This document shows, in pieces, positions 17,270 through 26,295 of a stretch of DNA of 64,000 nt (position 1 is the first letter of the stretch; every line of letters begins with the position of its first letter). The stretch comes from Halogranum rubrum (GTDB lineage: Archaea > Halobacteriota > Halobacteria > Halobacteriales > Haloferacaceae). Position numbers and translations under genes: made by a program. Location of the stretch: assembly GCF_900114455.1 (NCBI RefSeq), contig NZ_FOTC01000006.1, forward strand, positions 1 to 64,000, in the 5' to 3' direction. The notes under the pieces are model-generated. The model saw nothing but the letters and a program-made list of their open reading frames with translations, was not told the DNA's origin and made no database searches.

Positions 17270-19510
17270 TCAGTGCTGTTCGAGGCCTTCGGGGTTCTCG
17301 GCCGCGCCGTCGAGCGGTTCGCTGTTCCAGTACGCGTGGTTCGGGTCCTCGCGGAAGCAGGCCGCGGCACCGTCTCCGTCGTCGAGTTCCGCCAGCTTCG
17401 GCTGCTCTTCGCGGCAGGCCTCACGCGCCACCGGACAGCGCGTGTGGAACCGACAGCCCGACGGTGGATCCACCGGGTCGGGGACGTCGATCTCGCGAAT
17501 CGGCGGATCCTCGGCGTCCATCGCGTCGAGGTCGAGGTTCGGCGTCGCCCACCGCAACACTTCCGTGTAGGGATGTCGCGGGTCGTGGATGAGCCGCTCG
17601 GCGGAGCCGATCTCGACGATCTCGCCGAGATACATGACGGCGATGCGGCCGTCGCCGTGCTCGGCGAAGTACCGCGCGTTCGAGAGGTCGTGGCTGATGA
17701 ACAGGAACGACGTGTCGAACTCAGCTTGGAGTTCGAGCATCAGATCCATGATGCCGATACGGAGACTCACGTCGACGGCGCTGATGGCCTCGTCCGCGAG
17801 GATGGCGTCGGGGTCCATCAACAGCGCCCGCGCGAGGGCGACACGCTGTTTCTCGCCGCCAGACAGCTGATGCGGGTAGCGTTCGAGGAAGTCGCCCGCG
17901 GGTGTCATCCCGACCCGTTCGAGCAGCGAGTGCATCCGGTCGCGACGCTCGGCACGGCCGATGTTCGGGTGAGTGTGGCGCAGCGGCTCCGTGAGGATGT
18001 CGGCGATGCGCCGGTTGGGGTTGAGCGCGCTGCCGGGATCCTGGTGGATGATCTGGAGCGCCGAACGAACCTCCTTGTAGGGGATGTCGGTGTTCCCGGC
18101 TTTCGCCTCCCAGATGTCGTGGCCGCGGTACTCGATCGATCCGCCGGTCGGCTTCTGGAGGCCGATCATCGTCTTGCCGAGCGTCGTCTTCCCACAGCCG
18201 GACTCGCCGAGCAGACAGACGAGGTCCTGCTCTTCGATGTCCAGCGAGATGCCGTCAACAGCGCGGACGACCGTCGGGTCCTGCGTGAACCGCTCGATGA
18301 GGCTCTGTTCCTCCCCGAAGTGGACTTCGACGTCGTCGAGCGACAACAACGGCGTGTCGCTCGTCGTCTCGAGAGTGGCCGTCGAACCGGCGTTCGGGCC
18401 GTCCGTCGGGTCGGAGACGAGTTGCTGGTCGAAATCCTCGGCCGTCTTGCCGAAGTTGAGCGGGATCTCTTCGCGGGCCTCCTCGCGGTAGTGACAGGCC
18501 GAGCGGTGGCCGCCCCCGCCGTCGACCGGCGAGAACGGCGGGTCGTCGGTCCGACACTTCTCGGTCGCGAGTTGACAGCGCGGATGGTAGCGACAGCCCG
18601 AGGGGACGTTGACGGGTGCGGGCCCCTCGCCCTCGATGGGTTGCATGTCCTCCAGCGGCGCGTCGAGGTTCGGTGTCGAGTTCAGTAGTTCCCGTGTGTA
18701 CGGATGTGCGGAGTTGCCGATGATCTCGTCGCGCGGCCCGATTTCGGCGAACTGGAACGCGTAGATGATGGCCATCCGGTCGGCCAGCGACGCGACCAGC
18801 GGCAGGTCGTGCGTGATGAAGATGATCGTCAGGTCGTACTCGCTCTGGAGGTTGTCCAACAGTTGCAGAATCGACCGCTGCATCAGCAGGTCGAGTGCGG
18901 CTGTCGGCTCGTCCATAACGAGGACCTCTGGGTCGAGCACCATGCTCAGCGCGATGAGCGCGCGTTGTTGCATCCCGCCAGAGAGTTCGTGTGGGTAGGA
19001 GTCGAGCACGCGCTCGGGTTCGAGATAGAGGTTCTCCAGCAGTTCACGGGCGAACTCCATCCCCTCCGAGACGTTCTTGTCGTGGGTCCGCAGCGTCTCC
19101 TTGAAGTGCGAGCCGACCTTCATCGTCGGGTTGAACGAACTCATCGCCCCCTGGAAGACCATCGAGATCTCCTCCCAGCGGAACTGCCGCAGTTCCTCGT
19201 CGCTCATCTGGAGGATGTCGACGGTCGAGCCGTCCTTGCGGTTGTAGTGGATCTTCCCGGTGAGGAGCCCGGGATCCGGGACGGCGTCGAGCAGTGCGGA
19301 GGCGAACATCGACTTTCCAGAGCCGCTCTCGCCGACGATGCCGAGCACCTCGTGGCGGTCGATGGTGACGTTGACGTCTTCGAGGACGTAGGTGTCGCCT
19401 TCACTGTAAGTGACGTTCGTGTCCTCGATTTCGAGGATTGGGTCGTCGACGACCCTTTTCGATGCCGTGTCGTCGGTCGGTGACGTGTTCGTGTCTGTGT
19501 TGGTTGCCAT
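17270..19510 (-). CDS. ABC transporter, fused double ATPase subunit (DppD-DppF type), importer 1
   Basis: The 746-residue protein joins two nucleotide-binding domains. The first has Walker A GESGSGKS at 60-67, signature LSGGMQQ near 176 and Walker B VLVMDEPTAALD. The second has GESGCGKT at 435-442, LSGGEKQ at 549-555 and Walker B ILADEAISAVD, where the usual proline after DE is alanine. Each half ends in the Cys-rich tail of oligopeptide ATPases (GCRYHPRC and GCRFHTRC). In bacteria these halves are separate DppD and DppF proteins. It powers uptake through the permeases encoded just upstream; its ATG follows the permease stop by five bases. The cargo is inferred to be xylo-oligosaccharides from the neighbours. 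Confidence 0.92.
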   Translation of the reverse strand: MATNTDTNTSPTDDTASKRVVDDPILEIEDTNVTYSEGDTYVLEDVNVTIDRHEVLGIVGESGSGKSMFASALLDAVPDPGLLTGKIHYNRKDGSTVDILQMSDEELRQFRWEEISMVFQGAMSSFNPTMKVGSHFKETLRTHDKNVSEGMEFARELLENLYLEPERVLDSYPHELSGGMQQRALIALSMVLDPEVLVMDEPTAALDLLMQRSILQLLDNLQSEYDLTIIFITHDLPLVASLADRMAIIYAFQFAEIGPRDEIIGNSAHPYTRELLNSTPNLDAPLEDMQPIEGEGPAPVNVPSGCRYHPRCQLATEKCRTDDPPFSPVDGGGGHRSACHYREEAREEIPLNFGKTAEDFDQQLVSDPTDGPNAGSTATLETTSDTPLLSLDDVEVHFGEEQSLIERFTQDPTVVRAVDGISLDIEEQDLVCLLGESGCGKTTLGKTMIGLQKPTGGSIEYRGHDIWEAKAGNTDIPYKEVRSALQIIHQDPGSALNPNRRIADILTEPLRHTHPNIGRAERRDRMHSLLERVGMTPAGDFLERYPHQLSGGEKQRVALARALLMDPDAILADEAISAVDVSLRIGIMDLMLELQAEFDTSFLFISHDLSNARYFAEHGDGRIAVMYLGEIVEIGSAERLIHDPRHPYTEVLRWATPNLDLDAMDAEDPPIREIDVPDPVDPPSGCRFHTRCPVAREACREEQPKLAELDDGDGAAACFREDPNHAYWNSEPLDGAAENPEGLEQH

Positions 19511-19515
19511 GTTAT

Positions 19516-20538
19516 TTACACCCACGCGGACGTGTTTTCGTTGTCGCTCTCCTCTTCGACGGACTCGGACTTACCGGTGAGGCGCGTCCGCACCCGCGGG
19601 TTGAAGATGCGATCCATGCCTTGACTGACTAGAATGAGCCCGAATGCGAGGCCGACGATGGCCACGATGGGCACGAGCAGCCAGTGGAGCGCTTCGAGAG
19701 TGAACAGCCCACCCTGGTTGTACGCGTTGTTCAGCGTGACGCCCCAGTTCTGTCCCGTGTAGGGCAGGACGCCGATGAAGTACAGCCCGACGGACGCGAA
19801 GATGGTGTACCGTGCGGCGAGCACGAAGTTGACCATGACGTACGGCATGATGTTCGGCAACACGTCCTTCAGGATGATCCGATGCGTACTCGTCCCCATC
19901 GTCCGCGAGGCTTCGACGTAGCTGGCCTCGCGGATCGAGAGGACCTGCGACCGGATCGACCGGCCGAGGCCGGCCCAGTAGTTGATCGTCAGGATGACGC
20001 CGAGCAGGATCGGGTTCTCCGGACTCAGCGCGATCGCTAAGATGATGATGAGCGGCAGTCCCGGAATCGCCATGAAGAAGTCCGAGATAGACGTGATGAC
20101 GGTGTCGACGGTACCGCCCTTGTAGCCGGAGATGGTACCGACGACGATGGCGACGCTGGTCGCCCAGACGCCGCCCGCGAGCACCATCAACAGGATGAAC
20201 GGCGTCGAGTCGACGATGAGCGCGAACAGGTCGACGCCGGACTGCGTCGTCCCGAGCGGATACTGCATGTTCACGAAGGGGGCGAGCAGCCGCGGTGCCT
20301 GGTTCGGAGCCGGGTTGCGCCACAGCCCGAGCACCTCGACGAGCGCCATCAGCAGGTAGACGCTCAGGATGACGATACCGAGTCGGGTTCGCACGTCGGA
20401 CCACGCGACGACGGCGGGTTCGTAGATGCTCTGCTCGTAGAACTCCGCCAGTCGGTCGCGCTGGCTCATCTCGGCCGAAGAGGTCTCCGAGCGCCAGTCG
20501 ATATCGTCCGGGGACGAGGAGTCGGTTTCAGTAACCAT
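19516..20538 (-). CDS. ABC transporter permease (DppC type), importer 1
   Basis: The 340-residue protein has a hydrophilic N-terminal stretch of about 60 residues, then roughly six membrane segments. The coupling-loop EAA motif reads EASRTMGTSTHRIILKDVLPN, which touches the ATPase. TTQSGVDLFALIVDSTP is the usual DppC segment after the first helix. It forms the channel with the DppB-type partner. The gene overlaps the upstream permease gene by 11 bases and is followed after five bases by the ATPase, so the three are one operon. Start ATG 20538; a GTG three codons earlier is possible. Confidence 0.9.
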   Translation of the reverse strand: MVTETDSSSPDDIDWRSETSSAEMSQRDRLAEFYEQSIYEPAVVAWSDVRTRLGIVILSVYLLMALVEVLGLWRNPAPNQAPRLLAPFVNMQYPLGTTQSGVDLFALIVDSTPFILLMVLAGGVWATSVAIVVGTISGYKGGTVDTVITSISDFFMAIPGLPLIIILAIALSPENPILLGVILTINYWAGLGRSIRSQVLSIREASYVEASRTMGTSTHRIILKDVLPNIMPYVMVNFVLAARYTIFASVGLYFIGVLPYTGQNWGVTLNNAYNQGGLFTLEALHWLLVPIVAIVGLAFGLILVSQGMDRIFNPRVRTRLTGKSESVEEESDNENTSAWV

Positions 20539-21526
20539 CGGAATCACCTGCGCTGATGCGGGGGTCGATGAGCCCGTAGGTCAGGTCCGCGATGTACACC
20601 GCGATGACGAGCGTGACCGTGATGACGAGGAAACAGCCCATCATCAGCGGGTAGTCGTTCGCGTTGACCGCGGAGATGAGGTAATAGCCCAGCCCGGGGT
20701 ACGAGAAGATCTGCTCCAGGACGACGGTTCCGCCGAGACGGAAGCCGATGAGAAGCAACAGTCCCGTGTACATCGGGAGGATGGCGTTCTTCGCGACGTA
20801 CTTCGTCGCGATACGGCTGTCGGGCAGTCCGCGTAGCCGGGCGACTTCGACGTACTCCTCGCCGAGCACCTGGATCCCGTTGCCGCGCATGTTGAGCGCG
20901 GTCGAGCCGACGCCGCCGATGGTGAACGCGATGATCGGCAGCGCGGCGTGGTGGAGCACGCTCAGGAAGTACTCCGCGCTGAGGGAAGCTTCGATCCCCC
21001 GTTCGACCGCGTTCCCGGTCGGAAAGAGGTTGAGCTGGAACGAGAGGAAGAACAGGAAGAGGACGGCGAAGATGTAGTACGGGACCGCCATCAGGAAGAT
21101 AGAACTCCCCGAGGCGACCTTGTCGAACCGTGAACCTTCCTTGTACGCCTGAATCGCGCCGATGAGGACGCCGATGACGAACATCAGAACCGTCGACGTC
21201 ACGACGAGAAAGACCGTCCACGGCAGTGCACGCGCGAGGATTTCGATCACGGGTGCGTTCAGCGAGATCGACCGGCCGAGGTCCAACTGGGCCACGCCGA
21301 TGAGGTAGTCGAGATACTGTTGCCAGAGCGGTGCGTCCGGCCTGATGTTCTGAAGCGCTTCGATGCGAGCGTTGACCTGCTCGGCCGGGACACCCTGACG
21401 GATGAGCTGGATACGCAGTTGCGTGAACGGGCCACCCGGGAGAAGGCGAATCAGCCCGAAAGTGAATGTCGCGACCGCGAGGATGGTCAGGGGGATTCTG
21501 ACCGTTCGTCTGAGGTAGTAGTTCAT
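20528..21526 (-). CDS. ABC transporter permease (DppB type), importer 1
   Basis: The 332-residue protein begins MNYYLRRTVRIPLTILAVAT with the first membrane helix, then FGLIRLLPGGPFTQLRIQLI, the large outer loop of DppB permeases, and has EYVEVARLRGLPDSRIATKY as the EAA coupling motif. About six membrane segments are visible. It pairs with the DppC-type permease and overlaps its start. It is preceded by the binding-protein gene 33 bases away on the same strand, completing the usual gene order for this importer class. Confidence 0.92.
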   Translation of the reverse strand: MNYYLRRTVRIPLTILAVATFTFGLIRLLPGGPFTQLRIQLIRQGVPAEQVNARIEALQNIRPDAPLWQQYLDYLIGVAQLDLGRSISLNAPVIEILARALPWTVFLVVTSTVLMFVIGVLIGAIQAYKEGSRFDKVASGSSIFLMAVPYYIFAVLFLFFLSFQLNLFPTGNAVERGIEASLSAEYFLSVLHHAALPIIAFTIGGVGSTALNMRGNGIQVLGEEYVEVARLRGLPDSRIATKYVAKNAILPMYTGLLLLIGFRLGGTVVLEQIFSYPGLGYYLISAVNANDYPLMMGCFLVITVTLVIAVYIADLTYGLIDPRISAGDSDGY

Positions 21527-21559
21527 TGTTGAAGTTAGTGGGTTTTTGGATGGGGTGTC

Positions 21560-23359
21560 TTATCCCTGGTACTGCAGTTCGCCCTCGTGGACCCACCAGA
21601 ACGGGGGCCACTTGACCTGGCGGTTCGGGCTGTCCTCGCTGGCGACCGTCCAGTCGTCGTTGGTCACCCAGGACTGTTCGTACTTCGAGACGAGTCCGAG
21701 GAACGGCAGTTCGATGTGGTTGTGCCACGCTGCCTGCTGGACGTACGGCCGTGATTCGTCGTCGTTCGGCTGTCGAGCGATTTCCCGCGTGACCTCCAAC
21801 GGGGTGATGGTCGTCTCCCCGCCGTCGCGACCGGGGATTGTCTGCTCGGACTCGGCCTTCTCGCGGTAGCCGTGACCGCCGCCGATGTCGGTCGCCCACA
21901 GCTGGTAGTACAGTGGGAAGTACGGGAACGACGAACGCGAGCCACCGGGCAGCCAGTATAACGAACCCATCTTGAAGTTGCTGTTGGAGTACTGGCTGAA
22001 CCAGTCGTTCGTCGGCTTCGTGCTGATTGAGAAGTCGAAGCCGAACTCGTTGAGCTGGCTGACGACCGTCTGGGTCATCGTCGTCCAGTCCGTCCAGCCC
22101 GACGGCGAGTAGTACTCCCCGCCGAGGGTCTCGCCGCTACTGTCCTGCCAGGTGCCGTTCTGCTTCGTGTAGCCGGCCTCTTCGAGCAGTTGCGTCGCCT
22201 GCTCGGCTTGAATCTCGTCGGCACCGTAGGTCTCGAAGTCGTCGAACCAGTCGCCGAGCCAGTATTCTTGGTCACGCGGGGCGATACCACACGGCGTCGG
22301 GGCGACGAACTTCGTCTCTGGGCCCGCGTTGTCGACGATTGCCTGCCGGTTGATGACGTGGGCAACCGCCTGGCGGACAGCGCGCTTGCCGAAGTGCGGG
22401 TCGTTGTGGTTGAAGACGATGCCGTAACCCCACTTCGCCGGGATGTTGACCTCGACGACGTGGTCCGGGAAGCGGTTGGCGATCTCCGGGGGTGTGAACA
22501 GACTGGTCGACGCGTCCACCTCGCTGCCGGAGATGAGCGCCTGGTGCTGGGCGGTGTTGCCACCGTAGCTTTCGAGCAGGTAGGTCCCGAAGTTGACGTT
22601 GTCGGACTTGTAGAACTCGGGGTTGCGCTCGAACTCGAAGGCCTGCTGGTCTTTGTTGACGAACCGAAACATCCCGCTTGCGACGGGGTCTTCCCACGCC
22701 CACTGGAGGAACTCGGCTTCGCCCTTGTCGAGCCACTGTTCGTGTGTCTCTGCCTTCGTGTCGACGAAGAAGTTCGACAGCTCGAATTGGATTATCTGTG
22801 GATTCGTCGGCCCCGAAAGCAGGAGTCGCGCGGTCTTGTCGTCGACGATCTCGTACTCATCTAGATAGCCCCAGAGCGAACTCCCGGTCTTTTGGGCGAG
22901 TTGGAGTTGAACGTCGAAGTCCTCGGTCGTCCACTCGTCACCGTTGCTCCACATGAGGTCGTCACGGAACGTCAGTGTCACTTCCTGGCCGTCGATCTCG
23001 AGATCCGAGAGCGCCCCGAGAATGAACTCCGACTTGTTGAACGAGTACTTCAGGAACGGCGCGAAGACCGCCCGTCCGGCGGGCCACGCGAAGTTCTGAC
23101 TCGCCGAGGAGTTGAAGTGCAAGTCGACCGGGTTGCCGGTGTAGGCGTTGACGAACGTCGCGTCGTTGACCGCGCCCCCCGAGTCACCCGACCCACTCGT
23201 CGAGTCTCCCGAGTTCGACCCCGAACCCGACTCGGTCGGATTGGTGTTTCCGCTGGAACAGCCGGCGAGTGCGGCGACGCCCGAGGCCCCGGCCGCTGCC
23301 AGCACCCTTCGACGACTGATGTATCTGTCGTACTCTTCCCGCCTGCTATCAGATGGCAT
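21560..23359 (-). CDS. ABC transporter substrate-binding lipoprotein, importer 1
   Basis: The 599-residue family 5 binding protein has a Tat lipoprotein signal (YISRRRVLAAAGASGVAALA before the lipobox cysteine) followed by a Ser/Gly-rich linker. It shares long identical stretches with the orphan copy at 8929-10719, such as VDLHFNSSASQN and EFLQWAWEDPVASGMFRFVN, so the two arose by recent duplication. It captures the substrate outside the membrane for the permeases encoded directly downstream. Start ATG 23359; a TATA-like tttataat lies about 30 bases upstream on the minus strand. It is divergent from the GH67 glucuronidase gene, which links the importer to xylan fragments. Confidence 0.92.
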   Translation of the reverse strand: MPSDSRREEYDRYISRRRVLAAAGASGVAALAGCSSGNTNPTESGSGSNSGDSTSGSGDSGGAVNDATFVNAYTGNPVDLHFNSSASQNFAWPAGRAVFAPFLKYSFNKSEFILGALSDLEIDGQEVTLTFRDDLMWSNGDEWTTEDFDVQLQLAQKTGSSLWGYLDEYEIVDDKTARLLLSGPTNPQIIQFELSNFFVDTKAETHEQWLDKGEAEFLQWAWEDPVASGMFRFVNKDQQAFEFERNPEFYKSDNVNFGTYLLESYGGNTAQHQALISGSEVDASTSLFTPPEIANRFPDHVVEVNIPAKWGYGIVFNHNDPHFGKRAVRQAVAHVINRQAIVDNAGPETKFVAPTPCGIAPRDQEYWLGDWFDDFETYGADEIQAEQATQLLEEAGYTKQNGTWQDSSGETLGGEYYSPSGWTDWTTMTQTVVSQLNEFGFDFSISTKPTNDWFSQYSNSNFKMGSLYWLPGGSRSSFPYFPLYYQLWATDIGGGHGYREKAESEQTIPGRDGGETTITPLEVTREIARQPNDDESRPYVQQAAWHNHIELPFLGLVSKYEQSWVTNDDWTVASEDSPNRQVKWPPFWWVHEGELQYQG

Positions 23360-23601
23360 AACATGGCGTAGTATTCTATAGTTGATTATAAACATTGTGT
23401 ATTATAATGGGGTTATATCTCATGAAATATGCTCGAGATGGAACTTCTCCCTCGTCACACCGACCGGATTTAGTTCGAGAATCTGCCAATATGGTGTCGT
23501 GAGGAAACTGTGTGTCTCGGTACTGTCGGTTCCCGCCTCCTCGATCGTTCGGTCGAGGACTAGCGTTTTAGTCCCGGGTGTCGACTGCTCAGTCAGATAC
23601 G

Positions 23602-25668
23602 ATGAACGAGTACGACAGTTGCTGGCTTCGGTACGAGTGCGTTCCCGACGACCGTCTCGACGCGTACCGGCGTCGGTGTCGACACGCCTACGTCGCCGAG
23701 GAGGCACCCGAACTGAGTGCGGTCCGCGACGAACTCCGACGGGCGCTCCCGGCTCTCCTGGGAACGGATCCGCATCTGTGGCAGCATCCGCCGACGACGG
23801 CCGAGGGCTTTCTCGCCGTCGGCACGCCCGACGACATGGCGATGATCGCCGAGTCAGTTCCGACCGACGTCGTCGACGACCTCGCCGACGGCGGCTACCT
23901 GCTGAAGTCGGTGACGTGGAACGGGCAGGACTGTCTCGTCGTCACCGCGTCGACGGACCGAGGGTTGGTGTACGGGACGTTTCACCTGTTACGCCTCCTG
24001 AATACGCACGAACCCGTCGCCGACCTCGACGTACGCGAGGAGCCGGCTTACGAAAACCGCCTGCTCGACCAGTGGGACACGCCCTTCCACCGGTCGGTCG
24101 AGCGCGGGTACGGCGGCGAGTCCATCTTCGACTGGGAGCGACTGCCTGACCTCCGGCCGCGCTACGAGGACTACGCGCGACTGCTCGCCTCCGTGGGTGT
24201 GAACGGAGTCGTCTTCAACAACGTCAACACGACGAAGCCGGCGCGGCCGAGCGCGAACGTGGCCTTCGACGCCTTCGAGGGCTGGCAACTGCTCGAACCA
24301 CGCCGACTGGAGGCTTTTACCAGCCTCGCCTCGGTGTTCCGCCGCTACGGGATTCGGCCGTATCTCTCGGTGAACTTCGCCGCGCCGATGCTCGTCGGCG
24401 ACCTCGACACGGCTGACCCGCTGGACGAAGACGTTCGCGCGTGGTGGCGTGCGAAGGCCGACGAGATCTACGAGCTCGTCCCCGACTTCGGGGGCTTCCT
24501 CGTCAAGGCCGACTCGGAGGGCCAGCCCGGGCCGTACGACTATGGCCGCGACCACGTCGACGGCGCGAACGCTCTCGCCCGCGTGTTAGAACCACACGGT
24601 GGCCGGGTCTGGTGGCGCGCCTTCGTCTACGGCACCCACGAGGACCGCGCGGTCCAGGCCTACGACACCTTCGAGCCGCTCGACGGCGACTTCGCCGACA
24701 ACGTCACCGTCCAGGTCAAGAACGGCCCCATCGACTTCCAGCCGCGCGAGCCGGTCTCGACGCTGTTCGGCGCGATGCCCGAGACGGACCTCGGGTTGGA
24801 GCTGCAGATTACGGGCGAGTACACCGGCCAAGGCGTTCATGCGACATACCATCTCCCGATGTGGAAGGAGATACTCGACTTCGACACCCACGCCGACGGG
24901 CCGGGGTCGCCGGTCGGGTCGCTGTTCCGCGACGACGGCGAGGGTATCGTCGGCGTCGGGAGCGTCGGCGAGGACCACAGTTGGACGGGTCACTACCTCG
25001 CGCAGGCGAACCTCTACGCCTTCGGCCGGCTGGCGTGGGACCCCGAGGCGTCGGCCGAATCGGTGACCGAAGAGTGGGTCCATCAGACGTTCGGTGCCGA
25101 CGAGCAGGTCGGCGATACAGTGACTCGAATCCTCCACGACTCGTGGGAGGTCTGCATCGATTACGAGACGGGCGGACTCGGCCTGATGCACATGATGCAC
25201 AACGCCGAGGAGTATCTGGAGAACCACTACGACCCCGCACCCGAAGAGTGGCCAGGCTACCACGGCGCGACCGAGGAGGGCATCGGCGTCGACCGGACGA
25301 GTACGGGCAGCGGCTACGCCGGCCAGTACCGCGACCCGGTCGCCCAGCGTTACGAGTCCGTCGCCGACTGCCCCGAGGAGCTCCTCTTGTTCTTCCACCA
25401 TCTGCCGTGGACCCACGAACTCGACGACGGGACGACCGTCGTCCAGCGGCTCTACGACAACTGCTTCGCCGGCGTCGAGGAGACCAAGCGACTCCGCGCG
25501 GAGTGGCAGTCGCTCGACGGGAAGGTCGACGAGCGACGGTTCCGACACGTCGCCGAACGGTTCGACGAACAGGTCGCGCAGGCCGAACGCTGGCGTGACG
25601 TCCTCACGGACTACTTCTACAGTCACTCGGGCGTTCCGGACGAGCAGGGTCGCGTCGGCGACGACTGA
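23602..25668 (+). CDS. Alpha-glucuronidase, glycoside hydrolase family 67
   Basis: The 688-residue protein removes (4-O-methyl)glucuronic acid from the end of xylo-oligosaccharides. It shows the GH67 N-terminal domain (about 1-140), the TIM barrel opening YENRLLDQWDTPFHRSVERG, and the active-site segments: GFLVKADSEGQPGPYDYGR with the presumed acid glutamate, VKNGPIDFQPREP with the presumed aspartate, and LQITGEYTGQGVH with the second glutamate. The C-terminal helical domain follows. There is no signal peptide, as in other GH67 enzymes, which act inside the cell on imported oligosaccharides. The start ATG 23602 is about 34 bases after a TTTTA box; a GTG at 23578 is too close. It is divergent from importer 1. 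Confidence 0.93.
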   Translation: MNEYDSCWLRYECVPDDRLDAYRRRCRHAYVAEEAPELSAVRDELRRALPALLGTDPHLWQHPPTTAEGFLAVGTPDDMAMIAESVPTDVVDDLADGGYLLKSVTWNGQDCLVVTASTDRGLVYGTFHLLRLLNTHEPVADLDVREEPAYENRLLDQWDTPFHRSVERGYGGESIFDWERLPDLRPRYEDYARLLASVGVNGVVFNNVNTTKPARPSANVAFDAFEGWQLLEPRRLEAFTSLASVFRRYGIRPYLSVNFAAPMLVGDLDTADPLDEDVRAWWRAKADEIYELVPDFGGFLVKADSEGQPGPYDYGRDHVDGANALARVLEPHGGRVWWRAFVYGTHEDRAVQAYDTFEPLDGDFADNVTVQVKNGPIDFQPREPVSTLFGAMPETDLGLELQITGEYTGQGVHATYHLPMWKEILDFDTHADGPGSPVGSLFRDDGEGIVGVGSVGEDHSWTGHYLAQANLYAFGRLAWDPEASAESVTEEWVHQTFGADEQVGDTVTRILHDSWEVCIDYETGGLGLMHMMHNAEEYLENHYDPAPEEWPGYHGATEEGIGVDRTSTGSGYAGQYRDPVAQRYESVADCPEELLLFFHHLPWTHELDDGTTVVQRLYDNCFAGVEETKRLRAEWQSLDGKVDERRFRHVAERFDEQVAQAERWRDVLTDYFYSHSGVPDEQGRVGDD

Positions 25669-25677
25669 CGGGGGCGC

Positions 25678-25930
25678 TTACTCGACGAGGCCGAGAGGCT
25701 CTTCGAACTCCACGAGGACGCCTGCACGCTACGGCGTGGTCGGCGTCGCCGTAGGGAAACCGGAAGACACGCGCCGGCCAGTCGGCGCCGACCGTCTCGT
25801 AGATGTCATCGAGGAGTATCTCGGTCCACGCCACTTCCTCGCGGAATTTCGCCGGCGAGAACGATGGCGACATCGGCATTGTAACCGTCGAGCCGGAGTC
25901 GCCCGGCAATGGTGGGGACAACGGAAACGG
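25678..25930 (-). pseudogene. Remnant of a polysaccharide deacetylase (NodB-like) gene
   Basis: The minus strand contains FSPAKFREEVAWTEILLDDI followed by YETVGADWPARVFRFPYGD. This is the segment of NodB-type deacetylases that leads to the RxPYG motif near the active site. The frame then breaks, and another frame ends EFEEPLGLVE before a stop at 25678. The N-terminal metal-binding Asp-Asp and His motifs are absent. An ancestral enzyme of this class could have removed acetyl groups from xylan or another polymer. It lies just behind the GH67 gene, tail to tail. Confidence 0.55.
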
Positions 25931-26034
25931 TAACCGCCCCGGGAACTGAACCGACGACTGGAGGGTCGACTCAGCCGAGTCGGGACGTCGACCCGACCGC
26001 TGGCTTTTTTTAGTGTGTCTACGGACCACGTACC

Positions 26035-26268
26035 ATGTCGAACACGTCGGTGCTGGTCGATATCGTCTGCTCGCAGCGCGAGCGGATCAAGATACTGCTC
26101 GCGTTGCTCATCGCATCGGCGCTCTTTCTCGGTCTGTCGGCGCTCTTCGTCGAACCGGGCGACCAGGCGTACCCCATCCTCGTCATCGACATCGTCCTCG
26201 TCGTCGTCCTGTTCGTCTTCTTCAGCGTGCTCTACTGGTACTGTACCAAGCGCGCGATGGACATGTGA
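26035..26268 (+). CDS. Small membrane protein, 77 aa, two transmembrane helices
   Basis: The protein has an amphipathic N terminus with RERIKI, a first helix LLALLIASALFLGLSALFV, a short loop EPGDQAYP, a second helix ILVIDIVLVVVLFVFFSVLY, and a short basic tail. A run of T residues at 26001-26010 could serve as its TATA/BRE region. I recognise no family. The design (helix, PG-acidic-Tyr loop, helix) resembles that of the 65-residue protein at 54567-54764. Confidence 0.7.
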   Translation: MSNTSVLVDIVCSQRERIKILLALLIASALFLGLSALFVEPGDQAYPILVIDIVLVVVLFVFFSVLYWYCTKRAMDM

Positions 26269-26295
26269 ATCGTCTCCGGCTTCCGGGTTCAGTTC

